Positions 50,001 to 56,368 of a DNA stretch of 64,000 bases are shown here, piece by piece. How positions within the stretch are numbered: position 1 is the stretch's first letter; each line of letters begins with the position of its first letter. Under the pieces are notes generated by a model. The model was given only the letters and a program-made list of their open reading frames with translations, ran no database searches and was not told the DNA's origin. This DNA comes from Streptomyces umbrinus (lineage in GTDB: Bacteria > Actinomycetota > Actinomycetes > Streptomycetales > Streptomycetaceae). The position numbers were made by a program, and so were the translations under genes. The DNA lies in contig NZ_JAUSZI010000002.1 in NCBI RefSeq assembly GCF_030817415.1, positions 2,790,001-2,854,000 of the forward strand. Reading direction: 5' to 3'.

Positions 50001-50493
50001 CCATGTCGAACGACCGGGGATCGGTCGCCCGCGCCCCGAACTCGCCGCCGGCCAGCTGACGCATCCGGATCTGCATGGTGCTGATCTCGCGGTAGCCGCC
50101 CTCGGTGAGCGCGGTGATCACCGAGGTCTCCTCGCGGTCGAAGCCGTCGGCTTCCCACCCCGCATCCTGGATCGCCTCACGGGCGAGATCGATCAGCAGC
50201 CGGCCTTGAGGGTCCATCGCTCTCGCCCGCCGCGGCGGGATGCCGTAGTGCGCCGTGTCGAACTCGGCCACGTCCGGCAGCAGCGCCATGGTGTTCGTGT
50301 AGGCCGCGGACGCGTCACGGAAGTTGTCGCTGAGGAAGGTGGCGGTACGCCACCGTGAGTCCGGGACCTCGGTGAACTGCGGCTGCGGAGCAGTCAGCAG
50401 CCGCCAGTACTGGTTGATATTGCGCGCCCCCGGAAACCGGCAGGCCATCCCCACAATCGCGACGTCATCGCGCCGCGCCCCCGTTGAACCCAC
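47020..50493 (-). CDS. AT-less KS-ACP-alpha-oxoamine synthase megasynthase
   Basis: GTG 50493 has AAGGAG 6 nt upstream and gives 1157 aa. Domain order: ketosynthase (about 10-455) with C205 in DSACSGG, H340 in EAHGTATT and H377 in VLGHSLG; a KS-AT-type linker (about 465-545) joined directly to a post-AT-like segment (about 600-620), with no AT between; an ACP (about 655-735) with carrier Ser S696 in LGFDSL; and a PLP-dependent alpha-oxoamine synthase (about 765-1157) with DEAHSIG (D971, H974) and Schiff-base Lys K1006 in GTLSKAF. It should extend an acyl chain once and release it by decarboxylative condensation with an amino acid, giving an alpha-amino ketone. Confidence 0.93.
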   Translation of the reverse strand: MGSTGARRDDVAIVGMACRFPGARNINQYWRLLTAPQPQFTEVPDSRWRTATFLSDNFRDASAAYTNTMALLPDVAEFDTAHYGIPPRRARAMDPQGRLLIDLAREAIQDAGWEADGFDREETSVITALTEGGYREISTMQIRMRQLAGGEFGARATDPRSFDMVRAVDKLQGTSVAGLLLNMGPNTISSVFDLHGESYALDSACSGGLMAVANAVFALRAGRTRIALAGGAQLLLTPDLLVGLCRIGALSRSGRCLPFGAEADGFVLGEGAGVLVLRPLADALAAGDRVYAVIRGVGTANDGTVPGGMHPQAAGQVRALRRAYRDADLSPDSVAYLEAHGTATTVGDPIEVGALRELRGERGAPAFLGSAKAVLGHSLGAAGMAGLIKTALAVHRGMIPPQPKFDLAAGPALDAARLIVPTSPTHWPESGQPRRAGVSAFGFGGTGVHLVVEECTTAPSRPAPDGGPHLLVLSARDRAGLARYAQELAHTITDDQLPLAGVADTLARRTPLAERLAVVAEDAADAATKLTVAAEAVAAGRTGHLAPGQVVGTVPPGELPEAAAVPTPGSLSAEARTAALTHLAERAVTGSGLRPLTERIPPYTLPPSPLAPRRHWVVDESAREDGGTSHALEAVGDDLLRPVASPEAAPTAPAVARAHGAYAASIVLEEVSRAGVIPVSDLNERMALVTDLGFDSLMLQELEVSIGKRVPGGFRTEEMFSPGLTVERLTELVDPHLTQPTAPGELLPQPTRADWGADTASVDDFPEVRQLEERVDAVVGSGADFPYFRVHEGNIRDRTVIGGRTYMSFGSYNYLGFSGHPAVNEAVHQAVERYGTSVSASRVLSGERDLTVRLERALADFLGVGDCLALVSGHATNVTAIGHLVGAGDLVLHDALAHDSILQGCALSGAARRPFPHNDIERLEHLLRLNRSRFRRVLIAVEGAYSMDGDLVDLPAVIEAKKRYGALLMVDEAHSIGTVGERGRGVGEFFGVDRSDVDLWMGTLSKAFASCGGYLGGSARMVRWLRHTLPGFVYSVGLTPANAAAALAATELIIAEPHRVRTLRRNAERFLALAVSAGLATGSSANTPIVPCVLGDSARTLRVADRLFHRGVIADPIFHPAVEEGLSRLRFFVTSEHREDDIRQAVSILAEEVASAG

Positions 50494-50518
50494 TAGAACT
50501 CCTTCGTTCTCACAGAGG

Positions 50519-51460
50519 TCATCTGGTGTTCGCCAGTCGCTCACGCCACCAGTCGGCCGTCGCCTTGACCTGCTCGTCGACAGGCGTGGCTCGTACGGTG
50601 AACTCGGCTTCGTAAGCGCTCGAATCGACTACGAACGGGCGGTCGAACTGATAGCGGACTTCCTTCAATTCGCGGATCAACGGGGAGAAGAGTGACGCGA
50701 GGCCCAGCACGGTCGGCGGCAGTCCGCGCACGGCGACCGCCCCGACTCCCGCCTCGGCGGAGAGGCGGTCGACCATCTCCCGAACGGACAGCGCGGGCTC
50801 TGTCGGTACGTGCCAGGCCCGCCCCCAGGCCCGTTCCTCGCCCGCGACCTCGACCAGGGCCCTGGCCACATCGGGGAGGTAGCTCCAGCTGTGCGGGGTG
50901 TCCGGATCCCCGAGTGTGGAGACCGGCTTGCCGCGCAGCAGTGGTGGCATGACCCGCCCGGCCAGGTGCCCGCCGTCGGTCACACCGGGCCCGAAGAAGT
51001 CCGAGGCCCGCACCTCGACCGCCTTGATCCGGCCCTCCTCATGAAGTGTCCGCGCCTGCTCCCAAACAGCGGCGCGCACCCGGCCCTTGGTGCCGGTGGC
51101 CGCAAGCGGCAGGTCCTCGGTCATGGGGCCGTCCACCGGGCCGTAGCCGTAGAGGTTGCCCAGCATGACCAGGACGGCTCCGGTCGCCTCGGCCGCCGCG
51201 CAGAGCGACGAGGCCAGCGGTGGCAATTCGCTCGCCCACCGTGGATAAGGCGGTGCGGCACAGCTGTAGATCGAGGACGCTCCCCGCGTGGCCTCGATCA
51301 GCCGCTTGCTGTCCGTCGCGTCCAACGCGACGTGCTCGATGCCGGGTTCCGAGTTGCGGCCCGACTTGGTGATGACCCGTACTGAATGCCCCTGCTCGGC
51401 CAGCAGCCGTGCGGTGGCCGCCCCCGCGGGTCCCAAACCTATGACGACAGAAAGGCTCAC
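50519..51460 (-). CDS. NAD-dependent epimerase/dehydratase-like protein (extended SDR)
   Basis: This 313-aa protein has an N-terminal Rossmann motif VVIGLGPAGAATARLLAEQGH. MLGNLYGYGP holds a Tyr at the active-site position without the usual YxxxK spacing, and HSWSYLPDVARALVEVA is typical of the epimerase family. It ends just 25 bp before the start of the KS-ACP-AOS gene on the same strand, so the two are probably cotranscribed. It may reduce or epimerise the amino-ketone product or a precursor. That role is inferred from context only. Confidence 0.88.
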   Translation of the reverse strand: MSLSVVIGLGPAGAATARLLAEQGHSVRVITKSGRNSEPGIEHVALDATDSKRLIEATRGASSIYSCAAPPYPRWASELPPLASSLCAAAEATGAVLVMLGNLYGYGPVDGPMTEDLPLAATGTKGRVRAAVWEQARTLHEEGRIKAVEVRASDFFGPGVTDGGHLAGRVMPPLLRGKPVSTLGDPDTPHSWSYLPDVARALVEVAGEERAWGRAWHVPTEPALSVREMVDRLSAEAGVGAVAVRGLPPTVLGLASLFSPLIRELKEVRYQFDRPFVVDSSAYEAEFTVRATPVDEQVKATADWWRERLANTR

Positions 51461-51568
51461 ATCCGCACACTAGCGCGAGAGTGGGTAACGCCTGTGTCAG
51501 AAGAGATGTCACCTGGCGGTGGTTGCCTACGGTCTCGGCCAGCTTCACCGTGGACCTGTCGCCGAGCT

Positions 51569-52657
51569 TCAGCGTGGAGCGGGATGAAGCCCCATGGCGC
51601 TCCCCCGGTACAGCTCCGCGACAAGAAAGGCCAGGTCCAGTGCCATGGAACCGTCTCCGGTCAGATCGACGGTGAGACCGGCGGGGTGGATGCCCAGGGC
51701 TCGGTGAACCTCGAAGCAGGCGGTGACCTCGTCGAGGATGTCGTCGAAGCGACGGTGTCGAGGACCGACGGGTGCGGGGTCGCAGATCCAGCCCACCTGG
51801 TGGTCTTCGGCCGTGACCTTCTCGACGAGCGCGGGAAGTTTGTCTCGCAGCGTGGCGGGGCCCATGCGTACGAGGAAGGTCAGCCGACCGGGTTCCCTGG
51901 CCGGATTCAGCCGGTCGAGCAGACCCAGCGCGTCATCGGGTCCCGTCCCGGGGCCGATCTCGACGCCGAGGGGATTGCGGATCGCTGCAAGGTAGTCGAG
52001 GTAATCGCCGTGGGCCCCCGGGCTGTTCCAGATGTGTTCGCCGGTCCGCACGAAGTGACGCGAGGTGTTGTACAGCTGTCCGGTCCGCGAGTCGACGCGG
52101 GTGAGCGCAGACTCGTACGCGAGCGGCACGCAGGCATGGGAAGCGAAGAACTCGACCGTGGAGAGCCCCGCGGGGTCCAAGCCGCAGGCACGCATGAAGG
52201 CCAGCGCCCGGTCGATCTCGTCGACGAGCGCCACGTGGCGTCCCCGAGCGGGCGAGCCGGCTACGAAGTCCCGGTTCCACTCGTGCACTTGGCGCAGGTC
52301 GGCGTAGCCGGTGGTGAGGGCCCGCACGAGGTTCAATGTGGCCGCGGAGACCTCGTACATGCGGACCATGCCGGACGGCTCCGGGTCCCGGAAGGGGATC
52401 CTGCCGATCTTGACCACCGGTACGGAGGCGGCGTACGTCAGGACCAGGGCCATCTGCAGCAGGGTCCGGAGTCGGGCCCGGATCACATCGGCGGTCACCC
52501 CGGCGCGGTCACGCCCATGGACTTCGCCCTGCAGGAGGACCGCCTCGCCGCGGGCGACCCGCGCCAGGCGCACGCTGAGCAGATCGCACTCCCCCGCGAA
52601 CACCAGGGGCGGGTACGAGCGCAGCCGCGCGACGGCCTCGAAGTCGGTCATGTCCAC
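51569..52657 (-). CDS. Divergent class II DAHP synthase homologue
   Basis: This 362-aa protein aligns by eye with class II 3-deoxy-7-phosphoheptulonate synthases: PPLVFAGECDLL, VPVVKIGRI, FVRTGEHIWNSPGAHGDYL, RMGPATLRDKLPALVEKVT and FDDILDEVTACFEVHRALG. Key catalytic elements are changed. The QGGDCAE box with the metal-binding Cys reads LQGEVHGRD, DPMHGN with the metal His reads DPAPVGP, GVKLGP reads GVEIGP, and the terminal CDPRLN segment is missing. It is shorter than true enzymes (about 390-460 aa). Ordinary DAHP synthesis seems unlikely; a modified aldol-type or scaffolding role is possible. Confidence 0.85.
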   Translation of the reverse strand: MDMTDFEAVARLRSYPPLVFAGECDLLSVRLARVARGEAVLLQGEVHGRDRAGVTADVIRARLRTLLQMALVLTYAASVPVVKIGRIPFRDPEPSGMVRMYEVSAATLNLVRALTTGYADLRQVHEWNRDFVAGSPARGRHVALVDEIDRALAFMRACGLDPAGLSTVEFFASHACVPLAYESALTRVDSRTGQLYNTSRHFVRTGEHIWNSPGAHGDYLDYLAAIRNPLGVEIGPGTGPDDALGLLDRLNPAREPGRLTFLVRMGPATLRDKLPALVEKVTAEDHQVGWICDPAPVGPRHRRFDDILDEVTACFEVHRALGIHPAGLTVDLTGDGSMALDLAFLVAELYRGSAMGLHPAPR

Positions 52658-53032
52658 CCCTCAGCGTCACGGGACCTGCCGGAGGTCTCGCCTGTCGGCT
52701 TCCGTTCCACTTCCTCGGTGCCCGACCGTAATTCAATGGCCGTATGGGACGGCGCGATCCTGGCGGCTTCTATAACATTTCCCAGGATTCCCAAAAGGCA
52801 GTACGGCGGCGACCGCGGACATCGCTTTTACCCGCTCAACCGCAGGACTCGGCAAGGGAATTGACGGTGGTGCCTCTACCGGGCCTACAGGGTGATCCCC
52901 TACTTGTCGCCCGATGTGCGAGGTGGCTAGGCTCGCGGATGCGCCAGCGGCTTGACGGAATGGACTCTCGGCGCATGGTCGACAATTCAGGCGAGCGCCC
53001 GGGGGCAGAATTGGTTTTCGGAATGGTGGCGG
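52658..53032. other. Intergenic region without a convincing gene
   Basis: These 375 bp lie upstream of the DAHP-synthase homologue and downstream of the sensor kinase. Short open frames exist on both strands but lack G/C-biased third positions and ribosome-binding sites. The sequence is AT-richer near 52760-52880, so it probably holds the promoter for the minus-strand biosynthetic genes. A TTGACG-like box on the plus strand (about 52860) has no gene after it. Confidence 0.5.
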
Positions 53033-54244
53033 TCAGCCGGACTTCTGCAACGAAGACCGCGCGGCGCGCCTGGTATCGGTCCGTGGCACGTGGAGTGCCA
53101 CACACAGTCCGTGCGGTTCGACGGCCGCGAACGTCAGTTGTCCACCCATGACCGCCGCCATCTCACGGGCGATGCTCAGGCCCAGTCCCGTACCGGGCGC
53201 GTCCCGGGTCGTGGAGCCACGCCAGAAGCGGTTGCCGATGTGCAGGAAGTCGGCCGGGGCGAGCCCGGGGCCCTCGTCACTGACCTCGATACTCGTCATG
53301 GTTCCGTGGTCCCGCAAGCGTACGGTGATCCGCCCGCCCTCCGGACTGAACTTGATGGCGTTGTCCAGCACGGTGTCCAGGATCGAGCCGGCCAATGCCG
53401 CGTCGGCCAGGATGACGGCTGGGAGCCCGGCCGCCACGTCCAGCGAGACCGACCGGTGTTCGGCCTGCGGCCGCCATGCCGTGACCCGGTCGGCCACCAG
53501 GTCCACCGCGTCGACGGGACCCGGCCTCACCGTGAACGCGCCCCGGGCGGAGGCGAGGTCCAAGAGCTGGCCGAGCATGATGTCCAACCGGTTCATCTCC
53601 TCGCGGATCAGCTCCACCTCCTCCCGCCCCTTGCCTTCCAGGCTCAGGGAGAGCATCTCCATACGCAGACTCAGCACGGTCAGCGGGTTGCGCAGTTGGT
53701 GCGAGGCGTCCACGACGAAAGCCGCTTGTTTCTCCATGGATGCGTGGACCGCGTCGGCCATGTCGTTGAAGGCGCTGACCACCCGGCGTACCTCGAGCGG
53801 CCCCTGGTCGAGCGGCGGCACCCTGCTGGTCAGGTCGCCCTCGCCGAGCTGCCGGGCCGCCCGCTCCACCTCGCAGAGCCGGCGCTGGGACCGTCTGATG
53901 CGGGACGCCACCAGGAAGACAGTGGTCACGACGAGCAGGTCGGCGAGCCCGATCAGCCCCACCGCGCGGCCGACCTCGACCAGCGTCCCGCCGACGGACA
54001 GGAAGAGGTTCTCGGCAGCGAGCACTCCCAAGTGGTGCTCGGGCCCGTCGAGAACGAGTGCGAGGTGCCCCGCGGCGCCGGCACCGGTGAGCAGGTACGG
54101 GAGGAACGCGGCGGCCATGGACGCGACGTACATCGGGAGATGCTCGACGCCGCACAGGGGGCGGGAGACGGCTGAGGACACGGTCAGGGACACAAGGACA
54201 CAGCACACGGCGACGACTGCCGCACACCCCGGACGGAACCTCAT
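53033..54244 (-). CDS. Sensor histidine kinase (HAMP, HisKA, HATPase)
   Basis: This 403-aa protein has transmembrane helices at about 7-27 and 85-115 around an extracellular loop of about 60 residues. A HAMP-like linker follows (RQLGEGDLTSRVPPLD). The H-box is FVVDASHQLRNPLTVLSLRME, the N-box LDNAIKFSPEGG, then SDEGPGLAP and GTGLGLSIAREMAAVMGG. It autophosphorylates and signals to the OmpR-type regulator encoded 3 bp upstream. The stimulus is unknown. Placement suggests control of the adjacent biosynthetic genes. Confidence 0.94.
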   Translation of the reverse strand: MRFRPGCAAVVAVCCVLVSLTVSSAVSRPLCGVEHLPMYVASMAAAFLPYLLTGAGAAGHLALVLDGPEHHLGVLAAENLFLSVGGTLVEVGRAVGLIGLADLLVVTTVFLVASRIRRSQRRLCEVERAARQLGEGDLTSRVPPLDQGPLEVRRVVSAFNDMADAVHASMEKQAAFVVDASHQLRNPLTVLSLRMEMLSLSLEGKGREEVELIREEMNRLDIMLGQLLDLASARGAFTVRPGPVDAVDLVADRVTAWRPQAEHRSVSLDVAAGLPAVILADAALAGSILDTVLDNAIKFSPEGGRITVRLRDHGTMTSIEVSDEGPGLAPADFLHIGNRFWRGSTTRDAPGTGLGLSIAREMAAVMGGQLTFAAVEPHGLCVALHVPRTDTRRAARSSLQKSG

Positions 54245-54247
54245 CGG

Positions 54248-54940
54248 CTACGCGCGCCCGGTGACAGACAGTCGGTAGCCCACTCCTTCGACTGCTTCGA
54301 GCATATAGGGCACGCCGATCCGCTCGCGCAGTGCGGCGATCGAGCGCGGCAGCGTGGCCTGCACGGTCGTCCGGCGGGCCCGCAGGATCTCGTCGACGAG
54401 CTGGTCTGCGCCCAGGGTCTCGTCCGGTCGGCGGGCCAGGGCCACCAGGATGCCGAACTCGTCTTCCGACAGCTCGGTCGGGGAGCCGTTGACCAGCACG
54501 GCGTGTTCCCGCAGGTCGATGCGCACCGGCCCGGCCAGGACGAGATCCCCGGGCGGTGCCTCGGCGAGGGGTGGCTCGGCGAACCGGCGACGGCGTATCA
54601 CCGCCCGCACCCGGGCCAGTACTTCGGCCAGGTTGTAGGGCTTGACGAGGTAGTCGTCCGCGCCGAGGTCGAGCCCCCGCACGCACGAGCCGTGGTCCGC
54701 GCGGGCGCTGGTCACCAGAATCGGCACCGGGCTGGCCGCCCGAATCGTGCTGCACAGGGTGAAGCCGTCACAGTCGGGCAGGCCGAGATCGAGCAGTACG
54801 GCATCCGGACGGATCCGCTCCAGAAGGTCGACCGCGGCCTTGCCGGTGGTCGCGCACACCGCTTCCACACCCTGTTGGATCAATGCGGCCTGCAGGGCCG
54901 CGGACACGCGTTCGTTGTCCTCAACTACCAGTAATTTCAC
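54248..54940 (-). CDS. OmpR-family response regulator with TTA codon
   Basis: GTG 54940 starts a 230-aa protein (MKLLVVEDNERVSAALQ). The receiver has ED, phospho-acceptor D in AVLLDLGLPDCDG, Ser in LVTSARAD and Lys in YLVKPYNLAE. The C-terminal winged helix reads IDLREHAVLVNGSPTELSEDEFGILVALARRP through GVPYMLEAVEGVGYRL. Codon 3 is TTA (54932-54934), so translation should depend on the bldA tRNA and thus on development. It forms an operon with the kinase. Two CCACGCAGTGG boxes lie about 95-140 bp upstream. Confidence 0.94.
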   Translation of the reverse strand: MKLLVVEDNERVSAALQAALIQQGVEAVCATTGKAAVDLLERIRPDAVLLDLGLPDCDGFTLCSTIRAASPVPILVTSARADHGSCVRGLDLGADDYLVKPYNLAEVLARVRAVIRRRRFAEPPLAEAPPGDLVLAGPVRIDLREHAVLVNGSPTELSEDEFGILVALARRPDETLGADQLVDEILRARRTTVQATLPRSIAALRERIGVPYMLEAVEGVGYRLSVTGRA

Positions 54941-55034
54941 GTTTCCCCCGCGAGTGTTCAGAGCCTGACGCCGAGTCGGTGGCCCCGCCTGGGCACTCGT
55001 CCATGCGATGCCTTCGGCGTCACGGTCATGGCTC

Positions 55035-55079
55035 ACCACGCAGTGGCTACCCGGTTAGCTAGTAGCTACCACGCAGTGG
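55035..55079. promoter_or_regulatory. Two identical CCACGCAGTGG boxes upstream of the response regulator
   Basis: ACCACGCAGTGG occurs at 55035-55046 and 55068-55079, 33 bp apart (three helical turns). Each contains the palindrome CCAC-GCA-GTGG. GTAGCTAC-like sequence lies between them. The position suits a cooperative binding site for an activator or for the response regulator itself. Confidence 0.5.
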
Positions 55080-55109
55080 CCCACGATAACTGGCGGTATG
55101 GAGCGGCGT

Positions 55110-55946
55110 CTATGGCCGTCGGGCTTGCATACCGGCTTCGCCCCGCGCGCGATCGGTTCCCTGACGCCCGGGACGGACGTACTCGGGGAGGATGCTGGGT
55201 GGCCAGCAGCCGATGCTGAACATGCCCATCGAGTACGCCTTCGCGGCGAGCGCCGTGCGGTTGGGCACCTTGAACTGCCGCAGGAGAAGGCTCACGTGGT
55301 ACTCGACGCCCTGGCGGCTGAGGAACAACTTGGCCGCGAGCCGCACGGTCGGGTCCCCCGCCGCCACACCCTCCAGCACCTTCGCGGTGAGGGGCGTCAG
55401 CCTCCACTGGGAACCGACGAGCGCCTGATGATCGTCGGCCGCCTCCTCCGGCGTGAACTGAACCAGGATCATCTTGACCTTGCCGACCGTGTCCTCCACC
55501 GGGAACGCGGCGAGCTTGCCGGAGACCGCGGTGTCGTGGAACCACATGGTGATGGACCGGCCGACGAGGCGCGCGTGGTGCCCCTGGACGAGCCGGCCGA
55601 ACTGTCGCAGCACGTACTGCCGCACGCTCGGGTGCAGGAACTCCGCGAAGCCGCGCTCGCAGATCTCGTCGTGGCGCCGGCCGCACTGCGCGCTGAAGGC
55701 GCTGTTCACGGACCGCACCCGCAGGGTCGGATCGAGAATCGCCAGGCCGATACCCGAGCGTTCGAACAGCGAAAGGACAACATCGCCGTATTCGTCACTC
55801 CGGATCTCCGCATTGACCAAGGGAGATTCCAGGTCGTGCAATTCATCGACAGAACTGGGTGAATTTCTTGGAATGAGGGATATTCCCCCCACATTCTGCC
55901 GAATTTCGCTCCCCGTACCGCTCTCCGCAAGGATCATGTGCGCCAC
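55110..55946 (-). CDS. PAS-LuxR transcriptional regulator
   Basis: The start is taken as GTG 55946, with ATG 55937 as an alternative. The 278-aa protein has a short unstructured lead, a PAS-like sensor domain at about 55-165 (LFERSGIGLAILDPTLRVRSVNSAFSAQCGR) and a LuxR-type HTH (WRLTPLTAKVLEGVAAGDPTVRLAAKLFLSRQGVEYHVSLLLRQF). PAS-LuxR proteins are frequent pathway-specific activators in Streptomyces antibiotic clusters (PimM type), although this one is longer. It reads toward the two-component genes. Confidence 0.88.
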   Translation of the reverse strand: MAHMILAESGTGSEIRQNVGGISLIPRNSPSSVDELHDLESPLVNAEIRSDEYGDVVLSLFERSGIGLAILDPTLRVRSVNSAFSAQCGRRHDEICERGFAEFLHPSVRQYVLRQFGRLVQGHHARLVGRSITMWFHDTAVSGKLAAFPVEDTVGKVKMILVQFTPEEAADDHQALVGSQWRLTPLTAKVLEGVAAGDPTVRLAAKLFLSRQGVEYHVSLLLRQFKVPNRTALAAKAYSMGMFSIGCWPPSILPEYVRPGRQGTDRARGEAGMQARRP

Positions 55947-56368
55947 ACCTTTCCCCGTTGTATTTTTCGGCGGGCGCTCGGCAGCCTAATGAGGCCAAAG
56001 CTCGGCGCGCAATGTGCGCCAGTGGCTCAGCACAACACTGTGGTCTCTCCGCACTGGTTCGGAGATCGTGCGGGTGCCCACATCGAGTGGTGCGGAACGA
56101 GCCGTCCGGACGCCGCCGCCCGGCAGGTGATCGCCGGACCGGAGCCGAATTCGACTGGCCAGATCACCAGTTTCCGCAGTTGGGCGGGGGAGATTACCGA
56201 GGAGTAGCCCGATCGGTGCACCGATCGGGCACCGAAGTCTGTTCCCCGCCCGAGCCCGATCGGGCGCCGGTCGGGTAAGGAAGTCTGGTAAATGCCAGAT
56301 AAAAAACGAGCGGTGTTCCACTTATGCTCAGCGCCAATGATCGCCCATCCGCACTTTCTGACGGGGCG
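55947..56368. other. Intergenic region with palindromes between PAS-LuxR and LAL genes
   Basis: No credible gene is seen in these 422 bp. The region downstream of the LAL gene contains a perfect 24-bp palindrome at 56207-56230 (half-site GCCCGATCGGTG) and a second, GCCCGATCGGGC, at 56254-56265. Both can form hairpins and are probably the terminator of the LAL transcript. The AT-rich part near 55950-56000 likely includes the PAS-LuxR promoter. Confidence 0.6.
56207..56265 (-). terminator. Perfect palindromes, probable LAL terminator
   Basis: A 24-bp perfect palindrome (56207-56230) and a 12-bp palindrome GCCCGATCGGGC (56254-56265) share the GCCCGATCGG half-site. They lie 100-160 bp after the stop of the minus-strand LAL gene. 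Confidence 0.5.

Noticed and set aside
47008..50358. A 1116-codon plus-strand open frame opposite the KS-ACP-AOS gene
   Set aside because: It has no recognisable domain, while the minus strand encodes a complete three-domain enzyme with every catalytic motif. It is a high-GC shadow.
52744..53151. Short open frames on both strands upstream of the DAHP-synthase homologue
   Set aside because: Codon positions show no G/C bias pattern, no ribosome-binding site is visible, and the products resemble no family.
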